Assembly (NCBI GenBank): GCA_002110465.1
Contig: NEED01000078.1
Coordinates: forward strand, 1-64,000
DNA length: 64,000 bases
Source: an unicellular cyanobacterium SU2
GTDB lineage: Bacteria > Cyanobacteriota > Cyanobacteriia > Cyanobacteriales > Microcystaceae
Direction: 5' to 3'
Of this stretch, positions 55,672 through 64,000 are shown one piece after another. The position numbers and the translations under genes were made by a program. Every line of letters starts with the position of its first letter. The stretch's first letter is position 1. The notes under the pieces were generated by a model. The model searched no databases, was not told the DNA's origin, and saw nothing but the letters and a program-made list of their open reading frames with translations.

Positions 55672-55837
55672 TTACTATGCTAAACTAATCAATAATAAAA
55701 GACTCAATCCTTATTCTATAAGAACCAATTCCGCCTTCGCGGACTGAATTAATGGGTTGCGTAGGCAGTCTCTGATTGTATAGCTTAACTCTTGAGAGTT
55801 TAAGTCTATTATCTGCAAGAGTTGAGCATAATTGATC
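55672..55837. mobile_element. MITE-like repeat R2 (about 166 bp)
   Basis: Second copy of the element at 45294. It shares CCTTCGCGGACT, the inverted ends (TACTATGCTAAACTAAT versus the complement of GAGTTGAGCATAATTGATC) and the central palindrome, here CTTAACTCT/AGAGTTTAAG (55784-55804). Against R1 the G-C pair in the palindrome has become T-A on both arms. Confidence 0.7.
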
Positions 55838-55902
55838 CTGTAAAACCGTGTTTTTTCAACTGACAGTTAACTTTATTTTGGTTCAATTACTTATTAATTA
55901 AT

Positions 55903-56313
55903 ATGTTAGGAAATTTTCAGCAAAGCAACCTCAGAATTGCAGTTGGTGCTAAAGAAAGTACCATCAGTGATAGTTTACTTAAAACTAAAAACCTTCGTCA
56001 ATGGCTCATTCCTCAAACCCTCTCTCCTGAACTTCCCGAGACCTTAGAAACAGGATTAACTTTTACCAGTTTCTTAGGATTTGTTTCCATACAACATAAA
56101 GTAGAAATTGCTAACGATAACAGTTTAAGACTGATATTAAGTGAAGGAATTGATGGTTATCATGAATGGGTTTGGGGAGATGGTTGGGTACAATCTCGCT
56201 TAGAAGGAATTTCCCTTTTACCGCTTAAATTAGGACAGACTTTTAGTTTACTAAAATTGCGTCAATTTGTCCTAAGTCAGGAGCAAGTTAAACTTGATAA
56301 AGAGGATCAATAA
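55903..56313 (+). CDS. Conserved cyanobacterial protein, unknown function
   Basis: A 136-aa soluble protein with a beta-rich core (LTFTSFLGFVSIQHKVEI, SLRLILSEGIDGYHEWVWGD) that looks like an SRPBCC/polyketide-cyclase-type small domain, but this is a guess. No signal peptide or membrane segment. It lies 65 bp downstream of MITE-like repeat R2. Confidence 0.6.
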   Translation: MLGNFQQSNLRIAVGAKESTISDSLLKTKNLRQWLIPQTLSPELPETLETGLTFTSFLGFVSIQHKVEIANDNSLRLILSEGIDGYHEWVWGDGWVQSRLEGISLLPLKLGQTFSLLKLRQFVLSQEQVKLDKEDQ

Positions 56314-56377
56314 TTATTATTGCAATAAACCCTTACTACAGATACTTTTTAGAAGTTATTCAGCAAGTCTATAAGCA

Positions 56378-58174
56378 TTAATTGTTAATTTCTAAATCGT
56401 TTAATATCTGTTGTTTCAGTTGAGGAAAAAATTCTAGAGTCTCAGAGATTGCTTCAGGATCAAATTCTTCTAAAGCTTGACTTAATTGAGCAACATATTT
56501 AGTTAAAAGATGATATTGATATCTTGTTTGCAATTCTTGCAGATTTCCTAGAAAGTTTTTGATGTCTTTAGTAATCATTGTTTGAGAAGCTTTTAGCCAT
56601 ATCTTTTCAGTAATATCGGTAATTATTTCTAGTAATTCGCGTAATTCATCTAAATTTTCTTTGGGTATTAAAATAGGACTATTTTCATTGAATGCTACCA
56701 GAAATTGAGGAACTTTTTGAGGTGAGTAAGACAATTTTTGGGATTCAGCAAATTGAGAAATAATAGTTACAGCAGGAAAAATCAGCGTAAATTTACTTCC
56801 TTTACCTAATTGACTTTCTAGATAGATTTTACCCCCTAAAATTTCTGTTAGTTTTTTTGTTATTGTTAACCCTAGCCCGGTTCCTTCATATTGACGGTTA
56901 AGGGTTACTGAAATTTGTTGAAAAGCATTAAAGATTATATTTTGATTTTCTGAAGAAATACCAATTCCTGTATCTTCAATTTCAATTTTTATTGAACATT
57001 GATCAGAATGATAAGCAGATAAACTACTGGTCACTCTCAATTTTATATACCCTTCTTCAGTAAATTTAATGGCATTGCTAATAAGATTAAAAAGAATTTG
57101 TCTTAGTCTAATCTCATCAAACTCAATTATTGTGGGTATATTTTTATCTATTTCACTTAATAATAACAGTTGCTTTTCATTAGTTTGGGCTAAAAATATA
57201 GATATAACTTCTCCTAAAAAAGATTTTATATCGAATATACTATATTTTAGATTAATTTTTCCAGCTTCAATTTTAGATAAATCTAGGATATCATTAATAA
57301 TGGAAAGTAAAAAATAACTATTTACATTAATTTTGTTGATATAAGAAATTGCTTTTGTGTCAGGAACTAACTTTCTAAGTAATTCTGAAAAGCCTAGTAT
57401 AAGATTAAGAGGTGTCCGAATTTCATGGCTCATATTGGCTAAAAATTGAGTTTTAGCTTGGTTAGCTAATTCAGCAGTTTTAGTAGCTTTTTCTAATGCT
57501 AAATTCTTGTTGGTTAGTTCTGTTTTGTGCTGTTTTTCTCGTTCTAATAAAATTTTTAATTGATTTTCTGCTTTAGTGCGAGCTATAAGATTGGTAGATA
57601 TATTCCGATTAATTAGCCAAATTACTATTAAAACTAAACTTTCAGATAGAAACAACAACAACTGAGTATTTTTGAGCTTTTTTACGTGATTAAAAGAAAC
57701 TTCTTCTGCTGCAAAAGTAGCTGCATTAGTTAAATCCCAAAACGCTTGACTTACTTCAATTAATTTTTCTTGATTTTGTGGATTGTTTCTGAAGATATAA
57801 ATTTCCCTTTTAAGATTATTCCATCCGTTTTCTACGGATTCCATTTTAGTGATATAATTGCTGTCTTTAGCAGTAGGAAGTTTTAAAGTTTGACTCCCAT
57901 AAATTAAACCTTTAATGATAGTATCAATTTTTAAGATATTTTCATTATTTCTACGTTGAGCAAGTTCATTTTTAATTAGTTTTTGACTTGACCCTCGAAC
58001 AATTCCTGAAAAATTGACAACTCTACCATCATTAACCATCTTATTAATTTGCCCATTAATTAACCATATATGTAAAATAGCAAAGGTAAAGAGCATCACA
58101 ACGATTAGTTTTAGCTGTTTAACAATACTCATGAGCTTTTTTGATGAGCTTTTTCGAAAGAAAATTTTGGGCAA
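56378..58174 (-). CDS. Membrane-bound hybrid-type sensor histidine kinase
   Basis: A 598-aa kinase. Two membrane helices ([18 protein letters not shown] and [17 protein letters not shown]) enclose an extracytoplasmic domain of about 145 residues, probably helical. A coiled linker leads to HisKA with [20 protein letters not shown] and HATPase boxes [21 protein letters not shown] and GTGLGLTI. The last 110 residues are helical without a receiver or Hpt His that I can identify. No response regulator is adjacent. The signal is unknown. Confidence 0.9.
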   Translation of the reverse strand: MPKIFFRKSSSKKLMSIVKQLKLIVVMLFTFAILHIWLINGQINKMVNDGRVVNFSGIVRGSSQKLIKNELAQRRNNENILKIDTIIKGLIYGSQTLKLPTAKDSNYITKMESVENGWNNLKREIYIFRNNPQNQEKLIEVSQAFWDLTNAATFAAEEVSFNHVKKLKNTQLLLFLSESLVLIVIWLINRNISTNLIARTKAENQLKILLEREKQHKTELTNKNLALEKATKTAELANQAKTQFLANMSHEIRTPLNLILGFSELLRKLVPDTKAISYINKINVNSYFLLSIINDILDLSKIEAGKINLKYSIFDIKSFLGEVISIFLAQTNEKQLLLLSEIDKNIPTIIEFDEIRLRQILFNLISNAIKFTEEGYIKLRVTSSLSAYHSDQCSIKIEIEDTGIGISSENQNIIFNAFQQISVTLNRQYEGTGLGLTITKKLTEILGGKIYLESQLGKGSKFTLIFPAVTIISQFAESQKLSYSPQKVPQFLVAFNENSPILIPKENLDELRELLEIITDITEKIWLKASQTMITKDIKNFLGNLQELQTRYQYHLLTKYVAQLSQALEEFDPEAISETLEFFPQLKQQILNDLEINN

Positions 58175-58186
58175 AAATAGTCTGTT

Positions 58187-58507
58187 TTAACGATATTCAT
58201 CAAAAGTGTTCATTAAGGTTTCATCAGGGTTGTCAATGCAGTAATCAGTTATTTTATCAGTCGCTTCTCGTAATTGAATTCGGTCAACAATCATTTGATT
58301 ATCTTTAGCACTCATAAAACCATGAAAAAATACTAAGGTTAACCTTCTATCTTCTCCTGGCATTTTAAGCAGTTCTCGGCAACTAATTTGAGTGAGATAA
58401 ACTTTAGTCTCTTCTGAATTATTTTGAGCATGACTAGAATTGGCTCCCAAATTAATAACAGCCATGGTCAATAATAAAATCTTTAATAATAATTGAATTC
58501 GTTTCAT
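58187..58507 (-). CDS. HdeA/HdeB-like exported protein
   Basis: A 106-aa secreted protein: Sec signal ending SSHA, then a small helical domain with SCRELLKMPGEDRRLTLVFF and DYCIDNPDETLM. The two cysteines and spacing match the HdeA family of periplasmic acid-stress proteins. Between the sensor kinase and a glycine-zipper gene, all minus strand, 12 and 34 bp apart, so an envelope-stress operon is likely. Confidence 0.8.
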   Translation of the reverse strand: MKRIQLLLKILLLTMAVINLGANSSHAQNNSEETKVYLTQISCRELLKMPGEDRRLTLVFFHGFMSAKDNQMIVDRIQLREATDKITDYCIDNPDETLMNTFDEYR

Positions 58508-58541
58508 ATTGATTAGGTGATTTATGAAATTTATCTGACAT

Positions 58542-58919
58542 TTACCTGAGAGGTTTTCCTCTCATACAATCATCAAAAGCCTGTTGATGAAGGGTATCAT
58601 AATCTGAGCTTCGTCTGGCACTTCCGCCAATAATTCCTACTATAGAACCAATTGCAGCACCTGTTCCTGCTCCTCTGCCACCATCAATAATAGCTCCAAT
58701 TCCGGCACCAGCAGCAGCCCCCCTAGCACCTCCTCTAAAAAAGCCTCCTTTAGCATAACGATCAGCATAATCTCTAGCATAACCATCACAAAAAGATTGA
58801 GAACGATAGGAATCTTGAGCTAGGGCTGAAGAAGGGGCAAAAAGAATAAGATCAGCCGCAATCATGAAGCTAACTGTTAAGATTGGGTGAAGCTGTTTTA
58901 ACATAGGCATCCTTTGCAC
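58542..58919 (-). CDS. Glycine-zipper exported protein
   Basis: A 125-aa exported protein: hydrophobic signal ending ALA, then FCDGYARDYADRYAKGG, a Gly/Ala-rich membrane-inserting zipper (GGARGAAAGAGIGAIIDGG, then GAAIGSIVGIIGG) and CMRGKPLR. Glycine-zipper proteins sit in the envelope. It is the first gene of the probable operon with the HdeA-like protein and the kinase. Confidence 0.8.
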   Translation of the reverse strand: MQRMPMLKQLHPILTVSFMIAADLILFAPSSALAQDSYRSQSFCDGYARDYADRYAKGGFFRGGARGAAAGAGIGAIIDGGRGAGTGAAIGSIVGIIGGSARRSSDYDTLHQQAFDDCMRGKPLR

Positions 58920-59095
58920 AGGAACAGACGGAAATTTTCTATTTTTCTATGAATTCAATCTTAATCTATTAAGAAAAAAGAAATTATTGAGTTTTCTTAA
59001 CTCCAGAAATTCCTTTGGCTTAGCATCAGGAAAAATTGCTATAATTGCGAAAAACACTACACTCCAATATTTCTAGGTTAGTGCGAAATTGAGCT

Positions 59096-60688
59096 ATGAG
59101 TAATCAATCGGACCGGATCATTATATTTGATACCACCCTACGAGATGGGGAACAGTCCCCTGGTGCAAGTTTAACGGTTGAAGAAAAACTGACTATTGCT
59201 CGCTCCCTCGCACGACTTGGGGTTGATATTATTGAAGCAGGATTTCCCTACGCTAGTCCTGGAGACTTTGAAGCAGTCCAAAAAATCGCCCAAACCGTAG
59301 GAACCGAAACCGGCCCTACCATCTGTGGGTTAGCGAGGGCAACCCAAAAAGACATTCAAACCGCAGGAGAAGCCCTGAAACCGGCTGCGAAACGACGTAT
59401 TCATACCTTTTTAGCGACTTCAGATATTCATCTTGAATACAAACTCAAAAAAACCCGTCAAGAAGTCCTAGCGATTGTTCCTGAAATGGTCGCCTATGCC
59501 AAGACGTTTGTAGATGATGTGGAATTCTCCCCTGAAGACGCAGGTCGCAGTGACCCAGAATTTTTATATCAAGTCCTCGAAACAGCGATCGCAGCCGGTG
59601 CAACCACTGTTAATATTCCTGATACCGTCGGTTACACAACTCCTAGTGAATTTGGGGCATTAATAAAAGGTATTAAAGAAAATGTCCTCAATATCGATCA
59701 AGCCATTATCTCGGTTCACGGCCACAATGACTTAGGGTTAGCGGTGGCTAATTTTCTTGAAGCAGTAAAAAATGGAGCCAGACAACTTGAATGTACCATT
59801 AATGGTATCGGAGAAAGGGCAGGTAATGCCGCCTTAGAAGAATTGGTGATGGCGTTGCACGTACGTCGTCAATACTTTAACCCCTTCTTCGGTCGTTCCC
59901 CTGACTCTACCGAACCCTTAACTCAAATTAACACCAAAGAAATATATCGCACCTCTCGCTTAGTCTCCCAACTAACAGGGATGATGGTACAACCCAATAA
60001 GGCGATTGTCGGAACTAACGCTTTTGCCCATGAATCAGGAATTCATCAAGATGGGGTACTCAAGCATAAGTTAACCTACGAAATTATGGATGCAGAGTCC
60101 ATCGGGTTAACCCATAATCAAATTATCTTGGGTAAGCTATCAGGACGCAATGCTTTCCGTAGCCGTTTAATAGAATTGGGCTTTGAATTGTCGGATACAG
60201 AGATTAACAACGCTTTCTTGCGGTTTAAAGAAGTTGCCGATAAAAAGAAAGAAATCACCGACTGGGACTTAGCCGCCATTGTTAATGACGAAATTCAACA
60301 AGCCCCCGAATTATTCCGTCTAGAATTAGTACAAGTATCCTGTGGCGATCATGCTGCCCCGACTGCTACGGTTACTTTACGGACTCCTGACGGTCGAGAA
60401 TTGACCGATGCCGCCATTGGAACAGGTCCGGTGGATGCCGTTTACAAAGCCATTAATCGTGTCGTTAATGTTCCTAATGAGTTAATTGAGTTTTCTGTCA
60501 AGTCTGTCACTGCTGGAATTGATGCCATGGGAGAAGTCACTATTCGGCTACGCCATGAAGACCGCATTTATTCAGGATACGCGGCTAACACTGATATTAT
60601 CACGGCTTCAGCACGAGCTTATGTTAGTGCCTTGAATCGTCTTTATGGGGCTATTCAACAGAAGTTACCACTGGTTGGGACTAAATAA
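59096..60688 (+). CDS. leuA: 2-isopropylmalate synthase
   Basis: A 530-aa enzyme, the first step of leucine synthesis. The TIM-barrel signatures [20 protein letters not shown] (20 residues), [19 protein letters not shown] (metal ligands) and [11 protein letters not shown] are present. The C-terminal regulatory LeuA dimer domain ([15 protein letters not shown]) is complete, so feedback inhibition by leucine is likely. Confidence 0.97.
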   Translation: MSNQSDRIIIFDTTLRDGEQSPGASLTVEEKLTIARSLARLGVDIIEAGFPYASPGDFEAVQKIAQTVGTETGPTICGLARATQKDIQTAGEALKPAAKRRIHTFLATSDIHLEYKLKKTRQEVLAIVPEMVAYAKTFVDDVEFSPEDAGRSDPEFLYQVLETAIAAGATTVNIPDTVGYTTPSEFGALIKGIKENVLNIDQAIISVHGHNDLGLAVANFLEAVKNGARQLECTINGIGERAGNAALEELVMALHVRRQYFNPFFGRSPDSTEPLTQINTKEIYRTSRLVSQLTGMMVQPNKAIVGTNAFAHESGIHQDGVLKHKLTYEIMDAESIGLTHNQIILGKLSGRNAFRSRLIELGFELSDTEINNAFLRFKEVADKKKEITDWDLAAIVNDEIQQAPELFRLELVQVSCGDHAAPTATVTLRTPDGRELTDAAIGTGPVDAVYKAINRVVNVPNELIEFSVKSVTAGIDAMGEVTIRLRHEDRIYSGYAANTDIITASARAYVSALNRLYGAIQQKLPLVGTK

Positions 60689-60762
60689 TAATCGGTCATT
60701 AGTCAAGTCAAGCAATAAATCTTTACAATGGAAGAAGATGTGTAACGCTTAACCTAAATTTT

Positions 60763-61542
60763 ATGCGACTTACTTGGCTTGATAGCAATTCCTGGTTAAT
60801 AGAAATCGCAGGAAAACGCATTCTTCTTGATCCTTGGTTAGTGGGGTCTTTGATGTTTAATAACCTAGAGTGGTTATTTAAAGGGATAAAATCTGCCTCC
60901 TATCCCATGGAGGAACCTATTGACTTAATTTTACTTTCCCAAGGATTAGAAGATCATGCACACCCCCCAACTCTCAAAGAATTAGATCATAATATTCCAC
61001 TTGTGGGTTCTCCTAATGCAGCTAAGGTGGTTAAAGAGTTGGGTTACACCCAGATAACATCCCTTTCCCACGGAGAAACGTACACTCTTGACAAGGCTGT
61101 TAGTATTAAAGCGGTTCCTGGTTCTCCCATTGGCCCTCAATTAACAGAAAATGGTTATATAATCACAGATTTAGTTAACCACAATCGTCTTTATTATGAA
61201 CCTCACGGGTATCATAGTCCCATCTTGAAGGATGAAACCCCCATCGATGTTGTTATCACCCCAGTAGTCGGAATTAGTATTCTCCATGTGTTACCAGTTC
61301 TTCAAGGACAAAAAACCACGTTAGAACTGTGTCAATGGGTTAAACCCCAGTTTGTTCTACCCACAGCAGCTGCAGGGGAGGTAGAATATGAAGGAATGCT
61401 GACGGCGGTACTTAAAACAGAGGGAACGATAGAAGACTTTCAACAAATGTTAGCGCAAAATAATCTATCAACCCAAGTCTTGACTCCTAAACCTGGTGAG
61501 TCTATTGATTTAGCCTTAGACAAAAAGCAGGTTAATGTGTAG
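60763..61542 (+). CDS. MBL-fold protein lacking the usual metal motif
   Basis: A 259-aa metallo-beta-lactamase-fold protein like the UlaG/DUF-type L-ascorbate-lactonase relatives of cyanobacteria and plants: MRLTWLDSNSWLIEIAGKRI, LLDPWLVG. The HxHxDH motif is altered: the matching segment reads LLSQGLEDHAHPPTL, with only the last D-H kept. Metal binding is therefore doubtful or different. It has its own terminator. Substrate unknown. Confidence 0.8.
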   Translation: MRLTWLDSNSWLIEIAGKRILLDPWLVGSLMFNNLEWLFKGIKSASYPMEEPIDLILLSQGLEDHAHPPTLKELDHNIPLVGSPNAAKVVKELGYTQITSLSHGETYTLDKAVSIKAVPGSPIGPQLTENGYIITDLVNHNRLYYEPHGYHSPILKDETPIDVVITPVVGISILHVLPVLQGQKTTLELCQWVKPQFVLPTAAAGEVEYEGMLTAVLKTEGTIEDFQQMLAQNNLSTQVLTPKPGESIDLALDKKQVNV

Positions 61543-61564
61543 ATTAGAGAAGATAGAAAGGGCG

Positions 61565-61591
61565 ATCAAAGGGCGATCGCTCTTTGATTTT
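61565..61591 (+). terminator. Terminator with a HIP1 loop
   Basis: ATCAAAG and CTTTGAT enclose GGCGATCGCT, followed by TTTT, 22 bp after the stop codon of the MBL-fold gene. Confidence 0.75.
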
Positions 61592-61599
61592 AGTCACAG

Positions 61600-62178
61600 T
61601 TAAAAAGAAGATCCAGGTTGTTGTAAAAAGTCTAATTCTTCTGGGGTACTAATACGACCCAAAATTAGGTTTCTGTGAGGAAAGCGACCAAAACGTTCAA
61701 TAACTTTTAAATGACGATAAGCATAGTCAATGGTACTAACACTATCAGGATCATCTCTTAAGGTTGAAAATAAAGCAACCGCTTGGTGTTGATGGGTTAA
61801 ATTTTCACTGTGTTCAAAAGGTAAATAGATAAACCACCGTTGCACCGGCAATAATTGACAATCAAACTCTTGAGAAATAGCATATTTAGCAAATTTTAAC
61901 GCTTGAGTATCTGTTGCAAATGACTGGGGTTGCTGACGAAATAGATTACGAGGAAATTGATCGAGTAAAATGATTAAAGCTAAGCAACTCAATGGAGACT
62001 TTTTCCAATTATCTAATTGATAAGAAGCGGCTAATTCATAGGTAGATAAAAACCGCGATCGCACTTCTTGATCAAATTTAGTATCTTTAATAAACCAAAA
62101 TTTTTTAGGCTTTCCATAATCAACAGTATCGGGTTTCCCAAACCAAAAATCTAAAATAGCTTGATAATCATCATTCAT
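61600..62178 (-). CDS. DUF924 family protein
   Basis: A 192-aa soluble helical protein of the DUF924 family: ILDFWFG...KFWF, LALIILLDQFPRNLFRQ, FIYLPFEHSENLTHQ and RFGRFPHRNLILGR. The family is widespread in bacteria and has no assigned function. 25 bp downstream of the PhoX-like gene, same strand. Confidence 0.9.
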   Translation of the reverse strand: MNDDYQAILDFWFGKPDTVDYGKPKKFWFIKDTKFDQEVRSRFLSTYELAASYQLDNWKKSPLSCLALIILLDQFPRNLFRQQPQSFATDTQALKFAKYAISQEFDCQLLPVQRWFIYLPFEHSENLTHQHQAVALFSTLRDDPDSVSTIDYAYRHLKVIERFGRFPHRNLILGRISTPEELDFLQQPGSSF

Positions 62179-62203
62179 CAGTAATTATTAACGATTAACT
62201 AAC

Positions 62204-63511
62204 TTACACTTTTGTCCAATTTCCCCAAATAGCCAAAGTTAAACCAGGGGAATAAATATTAACAAACATAGTTTGTCCATCGGGAGAAAAACAGACCCCC
62301 GCAAACTCACTATTGTTTAATCGATTATAGGCTAAACGATAATATTTACCTGCAGGGGTAATACCAATCAAAAATTGTTCTCCTGCCCCATCTTCACAAA
62401 CAATTAAATCACCGAAGGGCGATAAAATAAGATTATCGGGATAGTCTAACACCCCTTCCCCTGGAGATTCCACAAATAGACTAATTTTTTCTGCAACTGG
62501 ATTATAACGAAAGATTTGACCTTTTTCTGCTTTTCCTCCACTGGTACAAGTAAAGTAAAATTCTCCATTACCAATACAAATTCCTTCCCCTCTTTTAAAA
62601 ATAGCAGCCCCTTTACTTTGCGCTTCATAACGGAGGGTATCTTGTTCAGGATCAACCTCTTCGAGTTGAACCCATTTAACCGATTTTGGTTGATTTAAAG
62701 GGTAATTTATACTGGTATCAACTCTAGGCATTCCTTCAATAACTAATGCTTCAAGAATTCCTCCAGCCTTTAAATTCCCTGGTTTATTAGGACGAAAACG
62801 ATAAAAACAACTATCATTTTGATCTTCAGTTTGATAAACATATCCAGTTTTGAGATCAACCGCGATCGCTTCATGACGAAACCTTCCCATTGCGATTAAG
62901 GGAACAGGTTTGACAAGCTTTCTGATGGTGGGAACTTCAAAATTATAACCATGTTTGACCGAAACATTATTCGGGTTTCCTGTCTCATTAGTTTGGGGGG
63001 TAGAGGTTTCTTCTTCGCAACTAATCCAAGATCCCCAAGGAGTAGTTCCCCCTGAACAATTACGGTTAGTTCCTGCTAGAGAAACAAACTCTTGATTCAG
63101 GGTTCGATCGCGATTGACAATAACTGTTGTTGTCCCTCCTTGAGATAATTTATCGTATTTAAACTCATTTTTAGTGATTACCCCAGAAGACTGAACTGGA
63201 CTCAGTTCATGGTTACGAACTAAGATAGTTTGACCGTTTTTCCCCCGAAAACTTGCCATTCCATCGAAACTTGTAGGAACTGGCGTTCCATCACTCATCG
63301 GTTTTCCGACTTGGGAAATAATTCCATATCGTAACCCTTGAGGAAGATCTAAAATCCCGTTAGGATCTCTAACTAATTTTCCTAATCCTTTACTGAGAGG
63401 ATTTTGTCCCTTAGCAAGACGAGTATATAAATTATTAAGAGAAATAGATCCCATTCCTGTGGTCATACTCAAACCAGCTAACGTTAGAAAATTCCGTCGA
63501 GATAAGGACAT
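62204..63511 (-). CDS. PhoX-like (DUF839) protein with Tat signal
   Basis: A 435-aa exported protein. The N-terminus SLSRRNFLTLAGLSMTTG is a twin-arginine signal. The beta-propeller DUF839/PhoX features are SFDGMASFRGKNGQTILVRN, LAGTNRNCSGGTTPWGSWIS and SCEEETSTP, and a Ca-site type segment EDQNDSCFYRFRPN. PhoX enzymes are Ca/Fe alkaline phosphatases of the periplasm; many DUF839 proteins are not shown to be phosphatases. Confidence 0.85.
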   Translation of the reverse strand: MSLSRRNFLTLAGLSMTTGMGSISLNNLYTRLAKGQNPLSKGLGKLVRDPNGILDLPQGLRYGIISQVGKPMSDGTPVPTSFDGMASFRGKNGQTILVRNHELSPVQSSGVITKNEFKYDKLSQGGTTTVIVNRDRTLNQEFVSLAGTNRNCSGGTTPWGSWISCEEETSTPQTNETGNPNNVSVKHGYNFEVPTIRKLVKPVPLIAMGRFRHEAIAVDLKTGYVYQTEDQNDSCFYRFRPNKPGNLKAGGILEALVIEGMPRVDTSINYPLNQPKSVKWVQLEEVDPEQDTLRYEAQSKGAAIFKRGEGICIGNGEFYFTCTSGGKAEKGQIFRYNPVAEKISLFVESPGEGVLDYPDNLILSPFGDLIVCEDGAGEQFLIGITPAGKYYRLAYNRLNNSEFAGVCFSPDGQTMFVNIYSPGLTLAIWGNWTKV

Positions 63512-63678
63512 GGTTATTGAAACTTTTTAGAAAAAATCGGCTAGTATTTAGTCAGACGTAAAACTTCATCAATATATCCATATTGCCCTAGAAAAAAAAG
63601 GTTAATATAAAATCTTGATTAGGAACAGGGATTAGATTTGAATGAATTGCTGTCTATCTTTATCCCTGGTATTTTACC
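63512..63678. other. Short gap, PhoX-like gene to SGNH gene
   Basis: A+T-rich, no ORF. It must contain the promoter of the PhoX-like gene and the end of the SGNH transcript. Confidence 0.35.
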
Positions 63679-64000
63679 TTATGGATTTGTCTCTCCTTGT
63701 TCAATTAGGGGAACCAATGCTTCAGCAATTGCCCTATGTCCGTTAGCATCCATATGGCTAAAGTCAAATAGAATATACATAGGTTCTAAACTATTGGTCT
63801 TTGCCATAATTTTATGTCTGGCTTCACGCAAAACTGAAGTAGCATCGAGGTAACTAATCCCAATAGCTTGAGAGATTTCTTGTATTTTTATGGCTGGATT
63901 AAGGGCGATGCGAGATTTAGGGACTTGTTTTTCATTATCAAACCAATTATCGAAAACCATAAACCTTGTGGGAAGGTAGACGACAATTAACTCTTTTCCA
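63679..64000 (-). CDS. SGNH/GDSL-type hydrolase, C-terminal part (partial)
   Basis: The frame is open to the window edge, and 13 codons before the first ATG are in frame (ELIVVYLPTRFMVFDNWF), so this is the end of a longer gene. The catalytic block DFSHMDANGHRAIAEAL carries the Asp/His pair of SGNH hydrolases, as in acetyl-transfer or esterase enzymes of cell-surface polysaccharides. The N-terminal Ser block is outside. Confidence 0.8.
   Translation of the reverse strand, partial: GKELIVVYLPTRFMVFDNWFDNEKQVPKSRIALNPAIKIQEISQAIGISYLDATSVLREARHKIMAKTNSLEPMYILFDFSHMDANGHRAIAEALVPLIEQGETNP

Overview
The window is a low-GC cyanobacterial chromosome segment. Markers seen directly are the many GCGATCGC (HIP1) octamers, a psbA 3' end, pcyA, sasA, a PEP-CTERM protein, a PAP/fibrillin protein and several Uma2 and DUF29 genes. 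The gene content fits a unicellular Cyanothece/Crocosphaera-like organism; the genus is a guess.

Left part (1-9.1 kb): after the psbA end comes an accessory island. It holds a NACHT-HEAT ATPase, two Uma2 nucleases and an unusual reverse transcriptase (all minus strand), then a run of five tRNA-like RNA elements (6445-7314), then a Ro60/Rsr (TROVE-vWA) gene on the plus strand. The island is bracketed by two copies of about 67 bp of psbA stop-codon/3'UTR/terminator sequence (222-288 and 9054-9120). I regard the tRNA-like array plus Ro60 as the most interesting system here. Each RNA has a tRNA acceptor stem and T-arm, but the anticodon region is invaded by a related module (GGGTCGAAGAA-type or CCCGAAAGGGACGCA-type, then GGTTATCG). 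That module looks like the Ro-binding stem of Y RNAs, with its two strands in swapped order.

Middle part (9.1-32 kb): DUF29 and Uma2 genes, dusA, a Tat-exported FAD-Rieske oxidoreductase, a Uma2 gene between 30-bp direct repeats, a GH57 branching enzyme, the clock-output kinase sasA, a mechanosensitive-channel-like protein, an orphan ParA, group II intron and IS200/IS605 debris, a lipoprotein, rodA, mrp, a PAP/fibrillin protein, pcyA and a short tatA.

Right part (32-64 kb): mostly housekeeping: eno, a PEP-CTERM protein, a class A PBP, gmd-fcl (GDP-fucose), fumC, a sugar aminotransferase, purK, ftsW, glutaminase, glcD, leuA, a sensor kinase, a PhoX-like protein and the end of an SGNH hydrolase. 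Accessory items are a DndD-like SMC ATPase coupled to a 56-aa protein, a sulfotransferase, a small protein with three repeats, a Uma2 pseudogene and two copies of a 166-bp MITE-like element.
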